From assembly GCA_015832175.1 (NCBI GenBank), contig WJXW01000003.1, forward strand, positions 1,860,001 to 1,924,000: a DNA stretch of 64,000 bases, read 5' to 3'. Of this stretch, positions 1 to 11,878 are shown piece after piece; position 1 is the stretch's first letter, and every line of letters starts with the position of its first letter. The notes beneath the pieces were generated by a model. That model was not told the origin of the DNA. It did no database searches and saw nothing but the letters and a program-made list of their open reading frames with translations. The stretch is from Paraphaeosphaeria minitans (taxonomy: Eukaryota; Ascomycota; Dothideomycetes; Pleosporales; Didymosphaeriaceae). The translations under genes and the position numbers were made by a program.

Positions 1-13
1 TAATTAGTTACTT

Positions 14-325
14 TGTTGGTTTGGCTTAATCTACAATTAAGCATTTAAGGGTTAATAGTATACTATCGTGTAAAGGGTAAGAAGTAGGTTTAATTAATTA
101 CGTCTAGTCTATCGTACAAAGGGGCACTAAGGACCTTATAAAGTCTCTGCCTCTTAGCGCTGACCTAAGCAGTGGGTCCTTGTGTGGGTCCTTATAGGTA
201 GGCAGGGCCTTATGAAGTCTCTGCCTCTTAGCGCTAACCTAAGTAGTGGGTCCTTGTGCAGGTCCCTATAGGTAGGCAGGCCCCTATTTCACTTAGTGCT
301 ATTTGTATAATAAACTGTATAGATA
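14..325 (+). mobile_element. Solo LTR (312-bp family) with TSD TACTT
   Basis: A 312-bp element starts TGTTGGTTTGGC and ends with a degraded ACA (now ATA). It is flanked by the 5-bp direct repeat TACTT at 9-13 and 326-330. It matches, in inverted orientation, the LTRs at 1475-1786 and 4325-4636. Inside is a tandem duplication of a 74-bp unit containing CTCTTAGCGCT. It sits in the 3' LTR of the chromovirus copy 1; the uninterrupted sequence is seen near 15024-15060. It most likely formed by LTR-LTR recombination of a full element. Confidence 0.88.
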
Positions 326-1474
326 TACTTAGTATATTAAGTGCTTAGTCTAATTAATTATCTTAGCGCTCTAATTATACTAATTAAGTTATATAACCTC
401 TTATGCCGTGCCGCTTAAATAACAAATATAGATATATATAAAGATTCTAGAAGGCCTAGCCTTTAGATCTTAACATTATCTCCCTCTTTACTAGGATTTG
501 TCCTTAAATTATGTAACTATATTTTACGCCTAGTTATAACTAAAGCTTATCCTGCGTTATAAGTAGCGTTAGCTTACTTATATTATGCCTAAACAACCTT
601 CTAAGTGTAGCACTACCTATTACTATTACCTAACTAATTTTATTAACTCCTTTAGCAAAGTTATAGTTAAGAAATACTTAACGTGTATAAAATATAACTA
701 TGTTTATAAGATTTATGTTTAGTTTAGAAAATGTAGAGAATATATTTATTAAAGTTAATATTATAATATACGCGTTTTAGAGTCTAAGTTTAAGCGTTTA
801 TTAATAGAGAAAAAGAAATTGCGTATATAGATAAAAAAGTTAAGAGAAACGTAGGAGGCTGTGTTTAAGGTCTATAAAAAGATGTTACAGAAATTATAGG
901 TTACATATACATATAAAGATTAGTTATATTAGTAAATAGACTTACTAGATAAGCATACTAAGAATGTAATAGCAGTTAAGGAGAAAAATACTAAGGAGAC
1001 TAAATCTTATAAGGCTATTAATCTAGTAGTTAATAAGACTCTTTTAGGTTCTTTCTTATTCCCTATAACATAGAGCGCTTTTAAGGATTTCCTATTAGAA
1101 TTCTAGAATAATCTAGTGCTTTTACTATCTTAGGTATAAATATTATTATACTATATAGGTTATTAGTAGAATTCTCTAATCTTTTATTAATAGTTTCCTA
1201 AGTAGTTCTCTAGTTCCTAAGTGTTTTTGCTGTATAGGTAACCTTTCCACTTAATAAGGTACGCGTTGCTATACTAATTATATTCTAGAATTCTTTTAAC
1301 CTTAAATTTATTTTCTTCTTTAGTTCTGTAGTAGAAGGTAGTTCTAACTAGTGTATTAGGGTCTGCTAGTTCTAGTAGTAATATATAGAATACTAGATAT
1401 ATCTTTATATCTAGCAGTAGTTCTAACTTATAGTTTACTAGTAATATTTACTTAGAAATGTAAAATAGTCTAAC

Positions 1475-1786
1475 TGTCCATACAGTTTATCGTACAAATA
1501 GCACTAAGTGAAATAGGGGCCTGCCTACCTATAGGGACCCGCACAAGGACCCACTACTTAGGTCAGCGCTAAGAGGCAGAGACTTTATAAGGCCTTGCCT
1601 ACCTATAAGGACCTGCACAAGGACCCCCTACTTAAGTTAGCGCTAAGAGGTAGAGACTTTATAAAGCCCTTAGTGCCCCTTTGTATAATAAACTAGACGT
1701 AATTAATTAAACCTACTTCTTACCCTTTACACAATAGTATACTATTAACCCTTAAATACTTAATTATAAATTAAGCTAAACTAACA
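1475..1786 (+). repeat. 5' LTR of the gag-only element
   Basis: A 312-bp LTR begins TGTCCATACAG and ends CTAACA. It has the same length as the partner LTR at 4325-4636 and the solo LTRs at 14-325 and 5144-5455. It contains two tandem copies of a 74-bp unit. Confidence 0.85.
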
Positions 1787-4324
1787 CTAATTAGTAGTTA
1801 ATTCTAAATTAACTACAAACTAGTAAGGTCTAAAGACAGAGCGCCCTACAAGCTAGATACATAGGCTCTGTATTATTACCTTTACTAAAGATCAAATTTT
1901 AGATTATATAATAAGTAGAAACAAAGCGCACATATCTATAAAGAGTCGCATAATCTAGTCTAAGCTATTCTACAGAAAAGAAGGGAGATAATACCTTTAC
2001 TAGAAATCAAATTTTAGATTATATAATAAGCAGAAACAAAGCGCACATATTTATAAAGAGTCGCACGATCTAGTCTAAGCTATTCTATAGAAAAGAAAGG
2101 AGATAGTAAGCATATTCACAACCCTAAAAAACATGTTACACAATTAAACTAGCAATAACTAAACGCAAACACGTTGTACAGTTAAACTAGCAATAACTAA
2201 ACACAGACACGTTGTATAACTAAAAAAGACAACAATAATATAGCCTTAAGACTAGGAGACTTCTTAGAGGAACTACAACCTAAGAATGTTATATAATAAT
2301 TAATACTACCTCCTTAGTAAAAAGACAAAGCCAAAGCAATATAGCTTTAATAAGTAGAGGAAGTAATAAACATTAAGGCTATTACCTTAAGAGGAGAGAT
2401 CGCACAAAAGTACTAGGTAGACAGAGTAGATCTACACAGCTACCTACCCCCTTCTCTAAAACAGCTAAACACTTATATAGTATACATAATTGCGCAATAT
2501 CGCGTAAGCAGCCTTAAAGGTAAAAAAGTAATCTCTTCTTTTACTAAAGATTTTAACAACTAGAAGGAGAGAACCTTTAATAAGATTAGTTATACAGTAA
2601 AAAGAGAGCTTATTACTTTTCTTATAAAGAAAGGCTTTATTACTACTAATTCTATAATAAAAGACACTTATATAAAGAAACTCTTTAAACTATTACAGCT
2701 TAACTATAAGCTATAGACCCTTCGCATAATAACTCTACAACTACAACCTAAACTGCTTTACATAATCTTAATAATGCAACCTACACTATCTGTAGGTAAT
2801 ATATATATATATAGAGCACAGCTAGGGCCTATCCCTATATATACAAAAATAGAGACACTATATGTAGAGCTACACCAGTAGTAGTAGCCTAAAACCTAGA
2901 CTACTTTTGCCTAACAAACTATATTATATAAAGAGGCTAGACACTCCTAGTCTCCTTAATAACTAGGAGATTATGCTTATATCTAGCTAGATAAGATTAT
3001 TCTCTTTTAGAAGGCTTAGAGTAAAGAGAATAACTACACTAGTAGGCTATATAATATCCTAGCAAATAAGGCAAAAGTTTTTAGAGAACTATACTACAGG
3101 CTAGGCATACTATAGAACTAGTATATAAACATCTTCCTAGGAATCCTTTCTAATCGTGCGAGTACCTACTACCTACATAACATTAGACTAGAACTTCTAT
3201 AGGATAAATTATACGACAGACTAAATAGGCACTTTAACACTAGTGTTAATTATAATTAGTACTAGATAGACTAGACTACTCTTACCTTTAAACGCTATAA
3301 AAGAGATAATCTAGCTGCTATATTATATAAGGCCCTAAAAGTAATAATTAACAAGCTTACTTTAGCCTAAAGGGCTCTTAGACAAGGCTTTAGTAGTAAA
3401 TTATAACTATACACTACTATTATACAAGTATACTATAGCTATCCTAACCTTAAATAAGCTATATTTAACCCTAAAAATATAGTAAAAGGCTTACTTAGTG
3501 ACCTTCGTGCATTACTCTAAGTTACTAAAAATAGAAAGAAGTTATAGTTCTTCTAAAATAGTAAAAAAGTGTACTACACTAATTAATAATATAACAATCC
3601 TAATTGTACAAGAAGATCTAGCCCCTCTAGAGGCAGATTAACCTTTAGACTAAAAAGAAAAGGTAACTTTAGAAGTTTAAGCTCTCGCATAAAGTAGAAA
3701 TGCTTTATATACTATAAAAAAGGATACTAGTCTACTAACTATCTACTAAGAGATACCTAGTAAGCTAGAAGATAATACATGTTATTATACGCTAACTTTT
3801 ATAAACATAAACCCTCTACTATAAATATATAAGTATACATCCTTAACTTTAAAGGAGAGCTAGAGGAAGAAGACTATTACACAAAAGAAGAGGAAAATAA
3901 ACAAGACTAATAGAGTAATAAAGAAGAAGTATAGAAGGCTACCTTATACCTTACTTCTACTATATACCTTTATCGTATAACTAGGAGCGATCCTTCTATA
4001 CCTACTTACTAAGACTTAGCGCTAAGCATTATATTACTTAATACTCTACCTTCTATTTACGCATAGAATATATGCCTAAAAAGAGCCTTATTACGTAATA
4101 CGACTCTACTACTATACAAAAGGGTAGAGTAAGAACTAAGTAGGTTAGCTATTACTACCTATTTATATAAGAGTAAGTGTAAACAGAACTTCTACTACAT
4201 AGTAACACTACACCTACCTCACAACCTATTCTAATAGGGGAAGGCTAACTGTATAGATAAAAAAGGATAGGAAAGGGAAAGTATATAATAAATATAAGCT
4301 ATTACATAAAAGAAAAGTTACTAG

Positions 4325-4636
4325 TGTCTATACAGTTTATCGTATAAATAGCACTAAGTAAAATAGGGGCCTGCCTACCTATAGGGACCTACACAAGGAC
4401 CCACTACTTAGGTCAGCGCTAAGAGGTAGAGACTTTATAAGGCCTTGCCTACCTATAAAGACCTGCATAAGAACCCCCTGCTTAGGTTAGCGCTAAGAGG
4501 CAGAGACTTTATAAAGCCCTCAGTGCCCTTTTGTACGATAGACTAGACGTAATTAATTGAACCTACTTCTCACCCTTTGCACAATAGTATACTATTAACC
4601 CTTAAATGCTTAATTGTAGATTAAGCTAAACCAACA
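4325..4636 (+). repeat. 3' LTR of the gag-only element
   Basis: A 312-bp LTR begins TGTCTATACAG and ends CCAACA, followed at once by the CTAAC target duplication. It is preceded by a purine-rich stretch, which supports the plus orientation of the element. Confidence 0.85.
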
Positions 4637-5143
4637 CTAACCTTAATATAATCTAGTTTCTTATATTTCTTCTTCTATGTTTTAAGGTTCTTTGTAAGTA
4701 GATATGCTTTATCTACCTTCTTTAGCTAAGGTGTTGTTTTACGTTTTTAATTTTAGTAAGAAATTAATTGCTACTAAGCTTTCTTAAGATTCTCTTAGAG
4801 TTATTAGTATATTTTCTTTATATTTTCTGCTATATCTATAGCTTCTTTTACTTTAATTATCGTAGGAAATTGTTAATTAAAGAGATATAGGTGTCTTTTA
4901 TAGTTTATATAGAACAGTGTATGTCCTAATACTGCTAATACTTTGTTATTATTAGCTCACTATACTATAGATAGTAATAAAACCTAGTTATTCTTCTAAC
5001 TACTACAGTAGATGCGTAGGTACGTTTCTATAGTTTAGTTTATACGTTCTATCTATCTATCTATTTATAGATAGTAAGCTATTAATAGCTTTCGTTTTGT
5101 TCTAAGTAGGGCTATAAGCGTTATCTAATAATTTAATATAAAG

Positions 5144-5455
5144 TGTTTGTACAGTTTATTGTACAAATAGCACTAAGTGAAATAGGGGCCTGCCTACCTG
5201 TAGGGACCTGTATAAGGACCTACTACTTAGGTCAGCGCTAAGAGGCAGAGACTTCATAAGGCCCTGCCTACCTATAAGAACCCGCATAAGGACCCCCTGC
5301 TTAGGTTAGCGCTAAGAGGCAGAGACTTTATAAGGTCCTTAGTGCCCCTTTGTACGATAGACCAGACGTAATTAATTGAACCTACTTCTCACCCTTTATA
5401 CGATAGTATACTATCAACCCTCAAATGCTTAATTGCAGATTGAGCCAAACTAACA
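5144..5455 (+). mobile_element. Solo LTR (312-bp family) with TSD TAAAG
   Basis: A 312-bp LTR starts TGTTTGTACAG and ends CTAACA. It is flanked by TAAAG at 5139-5143 and 5456-5460. The matching empty site is at about 23385-23400 in chromovirus copy 2, where the flanking sequence is continuous. It belongs to the same family as the LTRs of the element at 1475-4636. Confidence 0.9.
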
Positions 5456-8400
5456 TAAAGATCTTATTCCTATAGCTAATAATTATTTTTAGAATTCTAT
5501 AGTATCTAATTAGTTAGTCTAGGATAAGAAAAGTAAGTTCCTTTACTATTATTCTTTTAAGGCATAGAATAAGCTTAATATACTTAGTTAGTTAGTAGAC
5601 TATTACTAGTATACTGTTGTATTTAATTCCTATTGTTAGATCCTTAGAGTTTAGAATTCCTATAATAAAATCTATAGTAATGTCTTTCTATAGTGCTGTT
5701 AGTATTCTAATTACTTACATCTCTCTATATTTAAGATATATATTATGTTTATTTCTTTAGTATTCTGCATATTTATAGATATAAGTTATTATAGCTTCCT
5801 TAATTCCTTTAAAGGTGTAATTCCTTTAGATAAGTTCTATTATTTTTGTAATGCCTAGGTGTCCGTATATAGGGTTATCGTGGTATTATTAGATAATCTT
5901 AGTCTATAGATATTCTAGAACTTTTTAGTTAATTACTAAAAGTTAATTTAGTTCCACTATTAGCTTTAGAGATCTATCTTTAGCTTTGCAAAGGATTGTA
6001 GAAAAGGTTTTTACTTTTTCTCTTACTAGATTACTTTGTTAGCTAAAAGTATTTACTCTACTATTTTCTTTTCTAGCTACATAGATAATTATAAACTTAT
6101 ACTACCTAGTAGTTTATAACTATCCTTGTTATTATAGCGTAAGTTCTTTTGTTGTCATAAACCTTAGAAGGTTTTTATAATTTATATAGATTTCTAGCGT
6201 TAAGCAACTAAGCGCGTGAATCCTCTAGCGCTTTAAAACTTTAATAATAGTATAGAGTTCTTAATTATGTATTTTATATTATATTTTGACGTTATTAAAC
6301 TTATATAAGTAATAGGTAATTAGGTGCTATTTACTATTATGTTCTTATTTAGCGTAGGCGCCTAGCGTAAGATCGCTAGCATCTGTTTTAAAGCGTACTA
6401 GTTATTACTTCTAAAATAAACAAGGATAGGTTTTATAATATATACTATATTAAGGAGTTAGAATAACATTCTACACTTATTTATCTATTAAAAGGGTACA
6501 TCCTTCTTTATAAGATTTATTAAAGGTATTGTGACCTTTACTTAATTTTAGATAAATTGTTAGTTAAATCTAAAGAATTCTAAGAATTCTTAGATATTCT
6601 TAGCTATCTTTAGTATTAGCTAGTTCTTAATACATTTAACTTTACTTAGTGCTATCTCAATTCCTTCTATAGTAACAATGTGTCTTAGGAATTTAAGTTA
6701 TTTAACGTTAAACTTGTATTTTATAAGTTTAATATAAAGGTATACTTTGTCTAGTGCTTCTAGTACTGTCTATACGTGCTTAGTGTGGTCTAATTCGTTT
6801 TTAGGAAAGACGAGGATATTGTCTATATACGCGATAATAAATATGTCTAGATGTTTATAGAGTACGTTATTAATAAGTGCTATAAAAGCTACTAGTGCGT
6901 TTATAAGTCTAAAAGGTATAACCTTTTATTTAAATAGTCTATAGCGTGATTAAAACGCTATTTTCTATTCTTTATCTTTTTTAATTTATATAAGGTAGTA
7001 ACTATCTCTTAAATCTATTATTATAAATATCTTAGCTTAAGATAGTTAATCTTGCAACTCTATTATGTTTAGTAGTAGATATTAGTTCTTTATTGTTATA
7101 TTGTTAAGTTGTTAGTAGTTAACGTATAGTCTATCTAATCTATCCTTTTTCTTAACAAACATAAAAGGGCTTACTACTAGTAACTTTAATAGTTATATAT
7201 ATCCTTTCTTAAGGTTTATTTTAATAAAATCACGTTCTTTAAGGAGTTCCTCTCCTATCTTACTATATAGTGGTCTAAAGGGTGGCGTCTTCTCTTCTTC
7301 TAGGTCTATTATAAGATTCTAGGGTTAATGTTTAGGTAGGTTTGCTTTTCCTTCTTTTTCTGTAAATATATATATCTATTTCCTATACTCTCTTAGTAAG
7401 GTAAGGGGTGTACTACTATCCTCCTTTTTACACTTCTTAACCTAGTAGTTCTTACTAGCGTCTACTAAGGTATACTTCTATTTTTTAACTATCTATTATA
7501 GTATTATGTTGTTAATAACTTCCTTGTCTACTATTATTTTTAGTTAATGCGTAGGCTTTACTTATAATATATAATTATAGCGTTTAAATAATGTTTTCTT
7601 TATACCCTAGTTAATCTGTAGGTTATATATTATTAACTAAAATAATCCTAAGACTAACTCGTGCTTAGATTCTAGTAAGATATCTAAGGTAAGTTCCTCT
7701 CTATATCCTTAGACTATTATTATAGTAGTAACCTCCTAGTATATCTAAGGTGTCTTAGGCATTAGGGATCTACTTGCGATATAGATAATATAGGATACTT
7801 CTTTCTCTAATATTATAAGTCTTACTTATTTTACTATCTAATAAAATATAAAGTTCTTTTCTACTCCTAAGTTTATAAGAGCTTAAGCTTATATTCTTTT
7901 AAGCTATACTAGTAGCTTAACTAATACTGTGCTTACTATAGTATTTAATTTAATAAAAGCATTTTCTTGTCTAAGTTTAGGCCTAAAAAAGATATCTATT
8001 TATGTAGGTTATAATTAAGTTTAGGTGCTTAGTATGCGTTTCTAAGTATCTCCTTCTATTATTATTCTTAAGTACGTAGCTTATATAGATTGTCTTCTTC
8101 TTCCTATAAGAATGTTTTGCTGTTTTTCCTCTTACAGTCTTTACTATTCTTATGTACTAGTTAAATTAGTAGTTCTATTATTACTTCTTATATAGGGTAG
8201 TTTACAAAGCTGTCTAAATATTTAGCTATATAGTAGTATTTATAGTCTTAGTTTAGACATGTGTACTAGTATAGTTGTATGTAGTCTCTATTAATAAGTA
8301 TATTATAGTATTTATTGCCTATTAGCGTAAGGTAAGGAAAGTATTTTACTTATTATTTATCTTAGAGGTGTTTGTTATAGGCTATAATAGGGCAGTCTAT

Positions 8401-9839
8401 CTATATCTATCTATAGCGTAGTTTCCTTCTAAGTTATTCTTTATTCTCCTCTTTTTCTGCCTTATATTATGCGTATATTAGTTCTTTGCAATACATCTAT
8501 ATATAGAATTAGTGTATAGGATTTTAGTAGTCTAGATAGTACTTTAGTACGTAGTCTAATTCTTTATTTTTATAGGGTTACATTCCTTTTAGTGCCTAGT
8601 GGGGTTCTATATAGTCCTAAACATTTAGTTTATACTTAGGTAATATAGGGTTATCTTCTTTCTGCCTACTTTATAGGTAAGGAGTAGGAGATCTTAGTAT
8701 CTCTTCTACATCTTCTATATTATAGTATATGTTAGAGTTGTCTTCTAGATCTTTATATAGTTATAAGTTAGGTAAATCTAATTGCTTACTTTGCTCTAGT
8801 GTAATGTATTAGTAACTAAATAGTGTTATAATAACTTTCTATTCGTTATTAGGTTCTTAGTCCTTAATAGTTAGTATATTTAACTTAGTTTAATAGACTT
8901 TATTCTTTAATCTATAGTTCCTAGCTATGTGGCCTAGTTTACTATATATAAAGTATTTACGGGTCTTAGTTATTAGTTATTAACTTCTATTAGAGACGCG
9001 TTTATTAGGCTGCTTAGGGCCTATCCTTCCTCCTTTTCCTTTACCTATGTAGTTAAACTAGATATCTTCTATTAGTTTATATCTCTAGTAGTTCTTTAGC
9101 TGTCGCTTTTGGACAATTCTAATAGTGTTCTTATAAACTACTTTTACTAGTTATCTGAAGCTTATTACCCTAGGGTTTTAGTAAAGCTCTTATTACAGTA
9201 AAAACTATTCTTTGTTAATCCTAATAGTTTCTTTATATAGTTTCTTAAGGTTAGTAATTCGTGCACTACTACGTAGGAGTTCCTTACGTAGTTTCTATTT
9301 AAGTTCTTATTTATACATATCCTAAAGAGATTTATTATTCTAGTTAAGCTGCACAGCGTACCTATAAAACTTAGCTATATACTTAGCTACTAATTATTTC
9401 TAAGTTATAGTCTAAATCTTTACTTTTGTAATAAAGTCCTTATTAGTAATCCTAAAGAGTTGTTTAAGGTATTTTTTAAAGTTATTATAATCTTTAAAAA
9501 TATTAACTACATTAGCGTATTCGTTTACGTAATTGTTGTTATTGTTATTATAGTCTATTCCTAGGTATTTTTTAAGGTAAAAATAGATCTATAATCCTAT
9601 ATCTCCTTGCATATATATTACTGCAAAGATAACCTTTTTCTTATCTTTAAGGGGTTTATCTAAGTTAAAGAAGTAGAGGTCTAACTAGAGAATCTAGACG
9701 TTAGTTTAAGATTTTTCGCTAAAGTAGAAATTAGGTTTATACGCCTTACTACTATCCTTTATAGGAGTAATCTTAGCGGCACCTAAAGCTATAGAAGAGG
9801 TAGGAGTTTATAAAGTACTTATGTTAAGGGTATTTAAGA

Positions 9840-10250
9840 TATTAAATCTAAAAGGGTAGCTAGTCCTAAAGGGTTAAAGTTAGTTCTTAGGCAGGAGTAC
9901 TTATAGAAGGTAGAAAGTCTTATTAATATAATAGTATCTTGCAAAGTGTAACAAGTTAATAATATAGTCTACTAGAATCCAAATAATAGATTAATAAACA
10001 AATTAAATATAAGTATAGAGAGCCTATCCTTACGTTCCTATATACTTTAAGTAATTAGTCCACTAATCGCTCTAATTAAACTAATTAAGCACTAATTAGT
10101 TCCTTAGTATGTTAAGTTCTTAGTCTAATTAGTTATCTTAGCGCTCTAATCACACTAATTAGGTTATGTAACCTCTTGTGCCGTACCGCTTAAATAACGA
10201 ATGTAGATACATATGAAGATCTTAGGAGGTCTAGCCTTCGGATCTTAACA
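9840..10250 (-). repeat. 5' LTR of chromovirus copy 1 (411 bp)
   Basis: Read on the minus strand it starts TGTTAAGATC and ends ATTTAATA (TTTAACA before mutation). It has the same length as the two LTRs of copy 2 at 14766-15176 and 27779-28189. Confidence 0.85.
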
Positions 10251-11878
10251 AGGACGCAGTTAAAATATAGGTATACTACCTACTCCTTCTACTATACTAT
10301 TACATTTATAATATGTTTTATATTTCCCTTCTTAAATAATAGAAACTAAGGCTAGAAGTAGAAGACATTAACACCTAGCTACTAGAGGTTACACCTAAAA
10401 GAGGAAAAGCCTAGAAAGTAGAAGAGATCCTAGCTAAGTAAATAAAAAAGGGGTAAAAGTAATACCTACTCTACTAGAAAGGCTATAATAAGACTTAGGA
10501 TATCTAGATTCTAGAGTTAGATTTTAAAGATATAGATAACCTAGTCTAAACTTTTAAAAGGAAAAGAGCTGCGTATACAAAGAAGAGACAAAGGATATAA
10601 TAAGAGTATATAGAATATAGATGTAATATATATTATTATAGAGCACTATAGCTTATATAGCACTTATAGCTTATTAAGAGTATTTACCTAAGGCCTATAG
10701 GATAGCTTCTAAGAAGTAATCTAACTAAACTATACGCCTTCTACACCCCTACTACTTATTATCTTTATTATTTTTACTATTCTTACTATTCTTACTTACT
10801 ACACCTCTAGTAGTAACCTCCTTTCTACTCTCTTTATTACTATTATCTAAGTTGCCCTTATTACAGCGAGGAGTAGACGCTAGATTAATCTAGAATAAGC
10901 TATTAGTATACATTTTAAGTGTAGGAAAGGAGCGAACTTACTATCTACTATATAAGGGGAATAACTGCCTTAAGAGCACTAGTAATCTAATACTACTTTA
11001 CTAGGATTAAGCCTAGGTACTAAGGGCTAGTAGTAGGTATCTAGGTCACTACACTAATAGGTATACTAATATAAGCTATAACACGCTAGTAGTTAGCTAG
11101 CTCTAAATTAAATTACTTTTAGTAATAAGCTAGCTTTAGGCCTACTGCCTTTATATGCTTATCTATTTTACGCTACCTGCCTAGAGTCTCTATAACTATA
11201 ATATAGTAGTAGTTACAAATAGCGTATAGGCGATTAAGGCGCCTATTTATTACCTTTAGCACCTATAAGTATTAGCTAAAGTGTATATATAATATATAAC
11301 TCTAGATATACTAAGTTACAGCCTCTGCAATTACTTTTAATATAATAGTTATAGTGCTTATTATTATCTTTAGCATAGGTCTTAGGAAGCTTTACTAAGT
11401 TCTATACACAGCGTATATAAGTTATAAGCACTACATTATAATTTATATATTTAGTATCTCTACTAAACGTAAAGGTAGTAGCACTATATAGGTTAGACTT
11501 CTTAATATACTTAGGCACTAGGTAGTATAGTATCTTAGATAATTAAGGAGGTTATTTAAAGACTAAGCGCTTTGTCTATACTAAGAATATATTATTTATA
11601 TATTATATAGGTAGAGAGTACACGAAGATTAAAACAATATTAAGACTATATAGCCCTACTACCCTATATTACAGAAGGCTACAGCAAACAGAAGGCGTAA
11701 GAGCCTTATAATAAACAACACGCGCAATGCGTTTACAACGCGCGCTATTTACTTATAATATACTATTATTGCGTATGTAACGCGCACCCCTATAGACACT
11801 CTTTTCCTTTCCTATAGGGTGAGGTTTTTATTAAGGCTATAGTATGCTGTAGAGGACTGTAGCTAGAGGGGGAGGTTC
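10251..11878. other. AT-rich degenerate stretch, no gene seen
   Basis: About 1.6 kb lies between chromovirus copy 1 and the repeat-flanked element that starts near 11879. All frames are dense in stops and the base use is RIP-like. I recognise no protein family. It is probably old repeat or RIP-mutated unique DNA. Confidence 0.5.

Larger units (their letters stand above)
1475..4636 (+). mobile_element. Complete gag-only (non-autonomous) LTR retrotransposon, TSD CTAAC
   Basis: A 3,162-bp element is bounded by two 312-bp direct LTRs (1475-1786 and 4325-4636) with TG...CA ends and the target duplication CTAAC at 1470-1474 and 4637-4641. The empty site is preserved in chromovirus copy 2 near 22890, where the flanks join directly. 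The interior is about 2.5 kb. Near 3698-3745 a degraded zinc knuckle (KCF...KKGY...TNY) suggests a gag-type protein on the plus strand. I see no reverse transcriptase, RNase H or integrase remnant. Purine-rich stretches near 4262-4280 and 4311-4319 could be the polypurine tract. It probably relied on another element for replication. All frames are broken. Confidence 0.85.
1..10250 (-). mobile_element. Ty3/Gypsy chromovirus copy 1, RIP-degraded, nested
   Basis: This is a degenerate LTR retrotransposon whose coding strand is minus. Its 5' LTR is at 9840-10250 (411 bp). Its 3' LTR runs off the left edge and ends at 475. The interior (476-9839) is 5,880 bp once the insertions at 1475-4636 and 5144-5455 and their target duplications are removed, exactly as in the copy at 14766-28189. 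On the minus strand a reverse transcriptase remnant (AYIDNILVF) is visible near 6804-6833, and a chromodomain remnant lies near 1200-1260, next to the 3' LTR, as in chromoviruses. The coding frame is full of stops and TpA-rich, as expected from RIP. It cannot encode working proteins. Confidence 0.85.
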
